Shown: positions 11,747 to 22,800 of the stretch, piece after piece
How the letters are laid out: each line of letters opens with the position of its first letter
Numbering within the stretch: the first letter of the stretch is position 1
Source of the DNA: Zarea fungicola
Taxonomy: Eukaryota > Ascomycota > Sordariomycetes > Hypocreales > Cordycipitaceae
Reading direction: 5' to 3'
NCBI GenBank assembly: GCA_900169235.1
Contig: FWCC01000452.1
Location: forward strand, 1-64,000
DNA: 64,000 nucleotides
Position numbers and translations under genes: made by a program
The notes under the pieces: model-generated
The model's database searches: none
Told to the model about the DNA's origin: nothing
The model's input: only the letters and a program-made list of their open reading frames with translations

Positions 11747-12583
11747 ATGCGATCAGCGGCGGCCACTGCATTCTTCGCCCTCAGCACCCTGCTGATGGGT
11801 GGTGCCCTGGCACAAGACCAGCCCGACCAACCGGACCAAGAGACCCTGGAACTCATAAAAAAAGCATATCCCTGCGGCATAAGCGACCCCCGCCTTCCCA
11901 CCGCATCGAGATGCTCAGATCCTGCGAAACCGATCTGGTCGGGACCCGACCAGTACAACTCGGGCGACTGCTGCTCGTGCGAGCAGACGGGCATCGACGG
12001 GAAATGCTACGAGGGCAAGGCCACCGACTGCAAAGACGCGTACAAAACCGTCTGCAGCGGGGAGACGCCCGACTGCGTCCCCTCCAAGGCACAGAACGGC
12101 TACTACAGCGTCTGCTGCGCAAAGGGCTTCGTGTTGAACGACAAAGACGAGTGCATCCACCCCAGCTCGGCCGAGGCCACGAGCACAATGTGCTTTGACG
12201 GCAAGACCACGTGCGAGGCCGGCAAGCAGTGCACCGTCAATGAGATTGGCGTCGAGCAGTTTGGGGGCGATGGCAGCGGGTTCAGCCGCCGCGGCAAGGC
12301 GCTGTGCTGCAAGCAGGGCGAGGTGGCCATCAACGGAGTGTGCTATGACGGCAGCCGCCCGCTCGTGGCGTGCACGCCCGGGGCCCCTCCGTGCGACCAG
12401 GACAAGCGTGAGTACTGTGCCACGAGTAATAAAGACACAAAGTCAAAGTGCTGCATGGGCGGATATTATCTGGATGACAGCGGGACGTGCACCTTTGGAT
12501 CCTCTAAGCCGGCCGGGCCTCAGTATCCATGTCGGCAAGGATATCCAGGATTCCCAGAATGCCTACGTCAGCCAAGGTTGTGA
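11747..12583 (+). CDS. Secreted protein with repeated six-cysteine modules
   Basis: A single frame of 278 residues opens with a clear signal peptide (RSAAATAFFALSTLLMGGALA, cleavage near residue 22). The mature part has 26 cysteines arranged as repeats. Doublets CC occur at residues 75/76, 123/124, 187/188 and 235/236, each followed by a single Cys 11-12 residues later (87, 136, 199, 248). Three of the doublets are preceded by three more cysteines spaced 6-8 residues apart (95/103/110, 149/156/162, 209/216/224). This gives a repeated C-C-C-CC-C module, reminiscent of but not matching EGF or granulin repeats. No catalytic motif is seen. A secreted structural, adhesive or effector-like role is possible. 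I do not recognise the family. The last few residues could be altered by an unseen 3' intron. Confidence 0.72.
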   Translation: MRSAAATAFFALSTLLMGGALAQDQPDQPDQETLELIKKAYPCGISDPRLPTASRCSDPAKPIWSGPDQYNSGDCCSCEQTGIDGKCYEGKATDCKDAYKTVCSGETPDCVPSKAQNGYYSVCCAKGFVLNDKDECIHPSSAEATSTMCFDGKTTCEAGKQCTVNEIGVEQFGGDGSGFSRRGKALCCKQGEVAINGVCYDGSRPLVACTPGAPPCDQDKREYCATSNKDTKSKCCMGGYYLDDSGTCTFGSSKPAGPQYPCRQGYPGFPECLRQPRL

Positions 12584-15500
12584 GCTTCTTTTCCTTTCAG
12601 CCCAATATCTGTGTGCTTGGTGTGTCTGCTGCTGAGTCGCACCAGGTTGGATATGTTCTTTTGGCCGATTTGTGTTATGCGGTGGAGTTGCCATGTCGGG
12701 GTTATAATACAATATTCATTTCACTTTCCACATCGTCTACCTCGTCTTGTCGTTTGCGTAACTTGCCTCGGCAACTTGTAATAAATGACGATAAAAAAAA
12801 CAAGCAATTGAGCATAATGGGCCGTTTTCCTCTACAGGTCCTCCCCTACGGGCAGTGCGCTTGTCTTCAGAACTCTTGGCAGGTTCCAATACGCAGTCTT
12901 TGGCCGCCTCGGCTGAAAGCCATGTTATGCATTAGCTTCACTCTATTGCCTCTCGGTTAATATGCAACTGTAAGTGAAGATTACCGACAAGCCATGATCC
13001 ATCTTATACCGGATCTGCTCTTTCCGTGCATCTTCATTACCAGAATAAAACCCTTCATTTAACCTTTTAACCTTTTTGTCATTCACGAGGCTTGGCCGCT
13101 ATGTGGGATCTTTAGATGGTTACAGATGTGTAGCATGATGAACTGGCTTGAGGGGCGGCTTGGTGGGCTGAGATTGGCTGGGTGAGGCCAAGTCCCGGTT
13201 TTGTAAATGCCGGAAGGCCGAGGGGATTGATTATGAATGTTATCTAAAAGATCAGATGCCATTGTGTGCGTGTGTGTTTTTTTTGTCATGTTTGATGTCT
13301 TCTCTAGTCGCGCTACTGCACTGGCGTTTTTGGTCAGACACTTCTGATGTGCCGAGGGATGGACCGAGCGCAGCCACCATGAACGGTTATTATATTCCTG
13401 GTGGTTGCATGGTGCGGGTGTGATGTTATTTAACTTACAGCATTCCGATGATTCGGATATACATTGAAGAAGCACGGTGTATGCCGTCGGCTGGTAGCCA
13501 CGTGTCGCAGATGGCCGAGTTGGGGCAGAGGTATGGAGTAGCGTCTTTTTCGGTTTGACATGGTTTGACTAGAGCCGAGAAAAGAAGAGGAGAGAAGAGA
13601 AAAAGATAAAATAAATATATTGAATAAAAAAGATGAGGCTACTGGGCACATTTGGAATTTGGCGACAATGGCTTTGGTTTCTACTGCAAGTAAGCCACCA
13701 TGATGACACAAACTTGGGCCGCCAAGACAATGCCACCCAGACCTCAGTAGATGGATTCTACACCCCCGGATCAACAATGTGATTGACGGCGGCTCGTAGA
13801 GGGGGGTTGATGACAGTTGTTATGCCGAAAGGATCTGTTGGTGGCTGGCTGTCGGGTTCCGACCTGCGACGGCCACACTACGGAGTACAGCTTAGAGGAA
13901 CGAGGCAAGAGGGTAGCATGATGGGATACGCTTGGCTGTTTCTGGAGTTTCGTAAGGCGAGACGGACAGGTATAAAACCATATTTGGGGCGGCATGAAGC
14001 ATGATACAGAAACGCCAGTTTATGTCGTGGGTCGGAGCGGGAGAGAACATGGTCATATGTACATAGAGTGCGGTTTACAAAAGAGCACAGATGATGACAT
14101 GTGCGTAAAGACAGTTTCCGGGGTTTCACCAGTCGAGAGGCGAGGCATCAAGAACGCCAGTTCGTCTTGTGGATCGGAACGCGCAAGAGCCGAGTGGCGG
14201 ATGGATGGGAAACAGAATATGGTTGACGGCGAGGACGGATGGATTGAGCGATATGTACTCTGCAGGTGAGTAGAAAAGGACAAGCCAAGGCGTGGAGTCT
14301 GATGCCATGTATTCACCATGTATTGACGAGGTTTCAGAATGGCGGCGCAGCGGGCTGGTGGTTTGAAAAGCGTCGCAGGAGATGCAGCACTGGAGCCGCT
14401 GGAGCCGCTGGACCAGGCGAAGGCACCACAGGCAGCGTGACAGGGCACCTAGGTAACGGGTACCTGCAGATTATAGTGGGCTTTAGCGGGTAGCTAGGCC
14501 TAGTCTAGGGCCTGGATACCCAAAACGAGCGCACTTTTGCTGGGGCAGAGGCTAGGGCTGCGGCTGGGCGGGGGGCTGGGGCTCACTCAGCTTTAGCCTT
14601 GCAGCCTGGCAACACGGCTGTGGCCCAATGTTCCGACAGTGGGTATGCGCTGTAAATGGCGAGGACAAGAGTGGCAACTGTATTTTTAGTCCACTCACTG
14701 CTGTACACTGTACAGGCTGAAAATACAGCGCATTACTGCCCGCTGCCTGCCCACTGCCCACCGCCTGCCCACTGCCCACTGCCTTGGCCACTCTGGACAC
14801 TTAGTACAGCCTCTTATACCCCCATTGTGCTCGACTATGCAGCATGTCTATTTCTATTTCTAATTCTGTTTCTATTTGAATTTCTACATGCAATCACTGG
14901 AAACAATTTAATTGCCATTACCAATCACGGGCGAGTTGCTGCCCTACAGCCTACAAGTGCCAGTGCCTGCCTGCATACCCAAGTACCCAGTACCAGTACC
15001 CAGTACCTGACCTCCCACCAAGCCAGCCTGATACCTGATACTCCTGTAGCGTCTTGTCTGCCCAGACTCTGGCAAACCACCAGTCCGGGTCCAGGCCAGG
15101 TCTGCTTTTTTATTTTATTTTTATTTTATCCTGACTTTCCATCTACGTCTTCATTTTTTTTTTCTTTTTCTTTTTAATTCCTGTTTCCATCACTCACGGC
15201 AAGCCGCTCCATTGGCCCGACTCCCAAGCCGTCTCCAAGCCGTCTCCAAGCTGTACCTGGCCTGAGCCACAGCCCGCTTTTTACACAACTTGAAACCAAG
15301 AGGCACCCCCCTAACAACTCCTTGGAACTGCTGGCACTCGCTCAACCACTCAAAAAAGAGAATGAAAATTTAGATTAAAAATTTGTAAAAAGAAACTCAA
15401 AAATTGCTCAATCCATCGGTAGTCTGCAACATTACCAACCGGAATCCATCCTTGGGCAACCCATGCAGATACTCAAATACCTGGTCAGCCACATGGATAC

Positions 15501-16754
15501 CTGCCGCTACCTTTGGGTACCCTTTCCGCCGTAGTTATAGTGACTCCCCGGCAAGTTCCAGTGGCGCCACACCCTGCCGCTCAGGTACCGGTCAGGCCAG
15601 CCAGGTACCGTCAGGTCCCAGCCAACAATATACACACTGTATGGCCTCATGGCCGCCTACCATTTGCCTCTTTCGATGCCACCATACATGCACAAGACAT
15701 GGCCGATAGCCTACCACCTTGGCATCGTACCATTGTACCATCTCGCCCTCTTGATTTTAAATTCTCTTCTTCGTTTATTGCCCTTCCTCTTTCTCACCCC
15801 GCCAGCCACAATCTCAAGTCATCGTTACACCCTCCCAACGTTGAGCAACCTCCTCCCCACCATCACCAACACCCCCCTCTCCTCATGCACCCCCTTGACG
15901 ACTCGTCCCTGGTGGATTGTCCTCATGGATCCTGACTCCAACGCGCTCCTACACACGTTGCGTTGCCCGTGTGCTGAAGATGCCTTACCCGTACTCTATC
16001 GTGGGGGGCCCCGGCACACACGCCCACGCCCATGTCCACGTCCACGTCCACGCCTCTACTATACCCCTTGAACGCTCTTTTGAGCTGATCCGGATTTGTC
16101 CTCTCTGGCTCATCATGCCATCTGTCTGCCCGGATCTGCCTCTCCCCTGCTAGTCTCTTCTTATTCCTGTGATGCCCATCGACTCTCGCACATCTCGGAC
16201 CGGCACTCTCTCTCTTCCCACTCACACTCTCCCACACACATATACACTCCTTCAGCCAGTCCTCTTTTCTCTCAACTGTTTTTCCTTTTATTTCTCTTCT
16301 GGTCCCGTTATTATCCCAGCTCTGCCTGCCCTATATCACCTTAATCATATACCCATACCCCATCCCACCTTTCCACCTTTCCACAGAGCCGGCTCTCCAT
16401 TCCCTCTGCTATTTACGGCCTTATGTTCTTGATTCTAATACAAACTTGCTTCACGCACACGCACACGCTTCTGTCCAAGACTTTCCTTGCCGTCCACCCT
16501 TCACCTCTGCTGGTTCAGATCTGCTATTCATCTCACCCGCCCGCCGTGGCATACAAATCGCCTTTACAAACTGTTCACAACGACATAAAAAAAGTTCACC
16601 GGCCTCGAATTACCCCTCAATACGCAAATCATAGCTCACAACGTTGAGAGCTGCTTGATTTGGCATCATTGACAACTGGACCGCTAGCAACTCCACGCCG
16701 CAACCACCACCACCATCACTCTTCAACAACATCTCTTGGCTCCGCGTAAAATCC
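12584..16754. other. 4.2 kb gene-poor region and long regulator leader
   Basis: No supported gene is seen. From about 14450 to 15620 the words CAGGTACC, GTACCTG and CCAGTACC recur many times, and CTGCCCAC units repeat at 14740-14790. From about 15740 to 16740 the plus strand becomes strongly pyrimidine-rich, as in long fungal 5' leaders, with several short upstream reading frames. One TACGGAGTA word lies at 13879-13887. Much of 14.6-16.75 kb is probably promoter plus leader of the regulator at 16755. Confidence 0.5.
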
Positions 16755-18877
16755 ATGCAAGATAAATCATCCTCTATGAATCTCCCAGCCCACCATGTGG
16801 CACCCGCAACGCCTCCTGGCTCTCACGATGCTCATGGCCAGTCCACCACATCCACCGCGCACTTCCAGCCCTCGGTCAACGCCTGGATACCCGACATGGG
16901 CTTGACCTTGCAGGAAAACTCGGCTACCATATCCTCACAAGTTCCTTGTTGCTCTACAGATCACCAATATGCAACCACCACCTCATGGGAACACTCGCTA
17001 GCTCCCAGGTCGACTGCTTCGGACCGGCCCGTCATCTTGTATCCTGGACAATTACCCCAGTCTTTGGTCAAGGATGGTAAGTGTCTGGAACGAATCCCAG
17101 CATATCCTGCTGCACACCTAACATGTAGCACAGGAAGTTGGAGTCAAAAGACGTGTGAACCGTTTGAATTCTACCCGTTTGATCCTGATGCCCCCATTGG
17201 CCAGGCCTACACAACAGACGAAACTGTTCCCATTATTGATCTGAGGTTCTCCCAGCCCCGCCACAATCTGGAACCCACGTATTCTGACCCCAATGTGAAT
17301 CGACTCTCCGACTCATCCATGGCCTACTCAGTGGCTGGCACTTTTTCGGATGCTCCGGTTACTTGCGGTGGTGATGACCTCTCCACCACTCTATCAGAAG
17401 CCCCGGCATTATCTGAATACGGCACCATGTCCAATAGAACGTCGCTCATGTCCAACGCACACCTCTCTCCCGTTGTTTCGCCTGGTCTCGCACCCCAAAT
17501 CAGGCCTGATCCAGCCAGGTCCCAGAGTCGTGGTCTCGCCTCGCCTTCACCCCGCCCCAGCATGCGGTCTGCGCCTTATAGTACCGAGGGATTTCGCGGT
17601 ACTGCTCGCTGGTCTACAGGATCTCACAGTTTGGCACACGGCCGCCGCTCATCGCCGTTTGCTTACAGCTCTGCACAGGACACGGCCAGCGCACACCAAA
17701 GATATTCCATGCAGGCCACCGTCCCATCCACCATGGCACCAACCGTTCCACACAACATGGTATCCGGATCCAGCAATGCCATGCTTATGCAGCCTACATC
17801 TGTTCCATCCATGCCTCTGGAAAGTTATAGAAGCAACCCTCATGTAGTCCCGTCCAATGCCGGTCCGACGTTGTCTTCGTCCCACGGCATACGCCAACAA
17901 CACCAGCAACAGCAACAAAGCAACCACCATCTGCCGCAGCCACCGACCCTCGCCTCCCACGGACTTCTCAAGCTGCTTCAAAACAATCTCGAGTCTCAAA
18001 ACTTCCATGGCCACTACGCAAACCTGTCGGGGCCGCCTGATTTGTACCCATCGCTCAACGAGGAACCGGCGCCGCCGCCGCCCGAGGACATGAAGCCGGC
18101 CGACGCGGACCTGGTGCCCTACGAGCAGGAGCTGCGCTTCGAGGGCGACATGTACACGCCGAAGTGGGTGCGCGGCCACGGCAACAAGCGGGAGGGTTGG
18201 TGCGGGCTCTGCAAGCCGGGACGCTGGCTGGTGCTCAAGAACTCGGCCTACTGGTACGACAAGTCGTTTACGCACGGCATCAGCGCGGCCACGGGCGCGC
18301 CGTTCCAGGAGCCGCTGGACAAGAGGCGCATGGACGGGAACCCGGACGTGTGGGAAGGGTTGTGCGCGAGCTGCAACAAGTGGATTGCGCTGGTGAGCAG
18401 CAAGAAAAAGGGCACCACTTGGTTCCGCCACGCCTACAAGGTATGATTTACCACGGAAGACAAGGTCAAGTTTAGCAGCTAATGGTAATGTAGTGTCATT
18501 CTCATGCCAAACTCAAGGATATCCCCAAGCGCAGACGCGATCAACCTCCCAGCCGCATGCCTGGGCCTCCGCTGTCGTTGTCCATGGGTCTCCGAGGCGA
18601 ACAGCACCAGCATCAGCAGCACCGTCCCGCGACTCCTCCTCCTCCGCCGCCGCCGGTGCCATCAACCTCGTATGCGTCTATAAGTGGCGTGACTAGGTCC
18701 ATGCCGCAGTTTATGCACACGCAGAACCACAGCCAGCAGCAGCAGCATCAGCATCATCAGTACCAGCACGCGCCGCATTTGGCTCTTGGCCCGTTGACTC
18801 CGCCCCGGTCAGTCCGGTCGAGCGTTGGTCGAAATGTTTTTTCTAGTCCCACACCAATGTATGGCAACATGATTTGA
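16755..18877 (+). CDS. Rua1/meu26-type C-terminal zinc-binding transcription regulator
   Basis: Three exons (16755-17076, 17134-18440, 18518-18877) encode 662 residues. The first intron is 57 nt with an exact GTAAGT donor, a CTAAC branch site and a CACAG acceptor, and it stays open in frame if retained (681 residues). The N-terminal 400 residues are Ser/Pro/Gln-rich and disordered. Residues about 465-560 match the transcription-regulator Rua1 C-terminal domain (Ustilago Rua1, fission-yeast Meu26): EGDMYTPKWVRG, GWCGLCKPGRW, YWYDKSFTHGISA, MDGNPDVWEGLC, CASCNKW and FRHAYK. These include two CxxC pairs plus His that probably bind zinc. The last exon is basic (KRRRD), then His/Gln/Pro-rich. Nuclear location is likely. 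The very long pyrimidine-rich leader suggests tight translational or developmental control. Confidence 0.88.
17077..17133 (+). other. in-frame 57 nt intron of the Rua1-domain gene
   Basis: GTAAGT donor, CTAAC branch and CAG acceptor are all optimal, yet the intron length is a multiple of three and contains no stop. Automatic gene callers could leave it unspliced, and retention would add 19 residues. Confidence 0.75.
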
Positions 18878-19838
18878 GAGTTTTTTGGTCTCTTTTTTCT
18901 TGCTGCTTCTATTTTTGGTGGCTGTGGGGTTGTATACTTTGGAATCGTGTTGGAAACATGGATCATCCTGGTAGTTGCGGCGCAGCCATTGTCACCCGGG
19001 CTATCGGGTCAATCCCAGTGTCTTTGAGGATTTTTTTTCCTTTCTTTTTCTTTTCTATTCCTTCTTTTCAATTTTTTTTTTTCTTTACTCCCCCGTTATT
19101 CTCCTTTTTCTTCTCATTCTTCTCGTTTACTTCTTCTCTGCTTCTTCCCTCTGCTTCTTCCCTCTACTTCAGACTTTTACAGTCCGTGACAATCGTTCAA
19201 CAGCATTTTTCATCCCCCTTTCTACACAATAGCCTTTCGTTTGGTTTTTGGAATTCATGGTATTTGTTGGCTCATTAGCCCTCTGATGGAAGCGATGGGA
19301 AAACATAGGTATAGAACATGTTTTGTGTGCATTTGATATGCTCACCCAACACAGACACATACTCGTGCTTGTTTTTAACGAAATGAACGTTTCAAATCTC
19401 TTTTTTTTTTTAGTATTATTCAGATACCCCCCATTTAGCATACACACACATTAACACAAACAGAGAGAAGAAAATTAAAAAGAAAATGTTTTTCCATTTA
19501 TAGCCGGCGCTTTCCTTACTGAAACAAGTTGCGCCTTGTGAGTTTGTTACCAAGATGATGTACCCGTCTATAGCATGAAAAAAAAGCCCGTTTTCATGGA
19601 AGAAAGGGTCTTTTTGAAATAATGGTCCTTGGGAATACGAAACTGACGTTGCCGCACACCCGCCCTCTCCGAAATCCGTGAGGGCAGGGCAGCGGCGCAG
19701 GTCTGAGCCCGGGGGACAAAAGAACCTCCCCCGTAGCAAAAGTACGTGGGCACACAAAGGTGGGAGAAGTTGCAAGAAACAAGCCATAACTGCTCGCGTA
19801 TTAAGACGGCCCAGGCACCAGGGGTGCGACATGCCATG

Positions 19839-19861
19839 GCGTGCGTGTGTGTGTGTGTGTT
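19839..19861. repeat. GT dinucleotide microsatellite
   Basis: A run of GT repeats (gcgtgtgtgtgtgtgtgt) is visible directly in the sequence. No functional claim is made. Confidence 0.7.
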
Positions 19862-22800
19862 ATAGGTTCGGTAGGTTCCGTATAGGCCTCTCCAGTCGTG
19901 GAGACGCCGAGACTTGACGGAGGAGTATATGGAGGAGTATAGTGGCTTACAATGTCTATTTGTAGACTCTGTGGTGAGTGTTGTATACCACATAAAACCC
20001 ACCACTTTGACGTGGAAGCGAGATTTGCAAATCTAGATTGTTAATTTAAATTGCAGCAAATTGGCAGTACCTTTGAAAATCAGGTACGCAAACTATAAAA
20101 CCACAGAAAAGTGGCGGCGGTGGGATATAGACGGCGTGTGGACGTGGCTGCCTGAACATGTATAGCATGAATAAAGGCGCAGGTTATATACGAGAGAGTT
20201 CTATGGTTGAACGTGCGAGCAGTGGCGGTGATCTACAGTCAGCATCCCCCTTGTAAAAAATGAATTTTACATATTCTGCCTTGGCCTAATTTTTCCCTTT
20301 GGTGTTTAAGCCTTGCCGGGTGTTTTCCTTCCGTTGGTTTAGATTAATATCCCCATCGCATAACGCTGAGATTTATATTGAAGAGGGGGCATCACAGCAG
20401 GGATGAGCGGGAATTTTTCAAGGTGAAAGTTTTTTTGTAAATCAAATAGATTTGGGTGTGTATTGTCGGAGTATGTTTCGTACTGTGAAGAATGTCCATC
20501 TTATCCAGTTGTCCGTGTTGGGAGTTCGAGTTGGCTGTAGTAGAGGTTTTACAAAGCAGGTAATTATAGGTTGAAATATAATTCCAAGATGACTATTCTA
20601 TAAATATTTTCCTTTCTCTTTTTTTCCTTTGTTTTCTTTGCAGTTTTGGTTATTTTGAACGGCCATCATTCATCAGCTGTCTACTGTGTTGGTTAGTTGA
20701 CTAAGTCAAGAACTCCATCAAGACATTCTCGGATATTACCGAAAATCACGGTGGATAAATCCATTTCTATTTTATTTTTATTTTTTTGCTCTTCGTTCTT
20801 CCTGCTCGGCATTCTTGGAAACACATGGGCTATTTCCGAACAGGCGCAGTCATCAGCAGGAACTTTTGACCCAAGGGGCGTGTAAGAGATGGTGCGACGC
20901 GGTGAACCCCGTGCTCACCGGCTGGTCGCGCGCGCCGTGTCGCGGTGTTACAGAAGTGCCTGGGATATGCCCTGTAACAGTTTAAATGTTTTATGGTGTC
21001 GCCGTGTGTCGCCATGGTGTGGTTTTGTATTTCATGTCGTTGCCATGGCCTTTTTTTAAATCTTGGCATTGTTCCGGATGTCGGCGTCAGAATAGACTCT
21101 GCAGCGAGGACTGGGAGTTTGATGCCATTCAAGTACACCTGGAGGCGTATCCGATACTACGCCGGCAAATATGTGAGAGATGTCTTTATTTATTAGGAAA
21201 TATTCGGCATTTTCATTTCAGTGGCGGTTTTCATGACTGAAAATAACTGTTGTCCGAGCGGTAGCGTCTCCATCTGCACGTAGTTGGGCGCTTGGAATGA
21301 AACAAGTTAAAAGAAAGCCAAAGAAAAAATAGGGAGAAAAAAAGAGAAAGAAAAAAGAGGAAGAAGAAGATGGTGTGCAAATTCGATACAGTATAGGAGA
21401 TCATGGATGAAAACTCAGCATATGCAAAGAGAGTAAACGGACACCAGCATGGAAGAGACAGCGACGCTTGAGCATTTATTCAGCATTGTTGTCTCATCAG
21501 CAGCTTTCACTCTACCAAAGCTACGGGAAAAAATACTTTTTTTTTCTCGTCGTCTTTCTTTATCCTTTCATCTCCCACTCCCGTTGATCTCGCATGGCAA
21601 TAAAATCTAGATGGCATGAGACAGGCTTGTCCAGAGCCCGGACAACGGTGCTGTAAATATGTGTGTGATATCATTTTCACCTCCCTATCACATCTCCCGT
21701 CTCGCTTCCAAAGAGAGAAAAAAATCCCTTTTTATTCTGAAATATCATTTGTAATGTCATCGGTGTCTGTTCTCTTCCGTCACATGTTCCTAACACACAA
21801 CTCAAGGACAGTCGTCCGTGTCTCGACGCGATGCTCAATTCCAAAGTAACCATCTCAGTGAGAGATTTGAATCATGAAAACGTTTAACAAGAAAAGTATA
21901 CGGTAACATTTGATGGCCATTGACGAAATTACGTCATTGTAATGACATGAATAACGATTGCGGACAGTATCTAGTGAGAGTGAGCGACTGACTACCGAGT
22001 AATACCTTTGGCAACTTGGAGGCCATCTAATTGCATCGCCCATCAAGCGAAGCAATTCTGTAGTTGAAAAGGCAATAAAACGACTCTATTTAGACAAATA
22101 ATCTTTTTGATCGCAAACTTGATCGTTACCGCCGACGGCAAGTGGTCTCGCTGCTGAGCGAAACTGGGCGAACGAGCTCTAGGGTAGCTGCACCATTTGC
22201 CCAGTCTTCGCCGCACCATCACCACAATGCATGATGCATAATCAGATACTGACAGACAATAAATATCCATGAATTACTGCATCTAGAAATTAAATTTTCG
22301 GTTATAATTCTAAATCTGGCCCTATCCCTAGAGTGTAGCGTGCGATGCAGGGCTCAACCCTCCCGAGGTCCGAGTCGTCCCGTTACATCGGCGGCTTACA
22401 ACTCAAACAAGACCTCGCTAATATCAAGGTAAAGAAAATGAGGCAATAATTCAAGATTCACAATTTATGGGCCGTTTGCAGTCGCTGCCTGAAGCGCTGT
22501 CGGCTACATCTAGCCCAATGTCATGACAACTACAAGGGAGGCTTGGAGGGCAAGAGGGTTAGTTTAGCCATCAGGAATCACGATCAAGTGGAGAGGTAAT
22601 TAAACCAATCCCTGTCAAGGCACATGGTCAGCAAGCCAAGTGGAACGGTGACTTCACATCATTGACAGACTGCTGAGCATCATCACCACGACCGTCATCC
22701 CGGTCTTTGCCGTAGTAAGCTTTCTAGAGAATGCACAAGGCGAGTTTTGTTCTTGTTGAGTAATGGATATCAGTTGACGACGCTAGGCCGTGTAAATGCC

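Noticed and set aside
12529..12960. Possible extra 3' exon of the repeated-cysteine secreted protein
   Set aside because: No good donor before the stop at 12583 leads into this frame, and the cysteine pattern does not continue.
20880..20960. GC-rich near-palindrome (GCGACGCGG ... CCGTGTCGC)
   Set aside because: Pairing is imperfect and short. No sign of an RNA gene, terminator or repeat copy elsewhere in the window.
21248..21300. Possible tRNA-Ser start (TCCGAGCGGTAGCG)
   Set aside because: No matching B box (GGTTCRANNCC), no acceptor-stem pairing and no anticodon arm could be found downstream.
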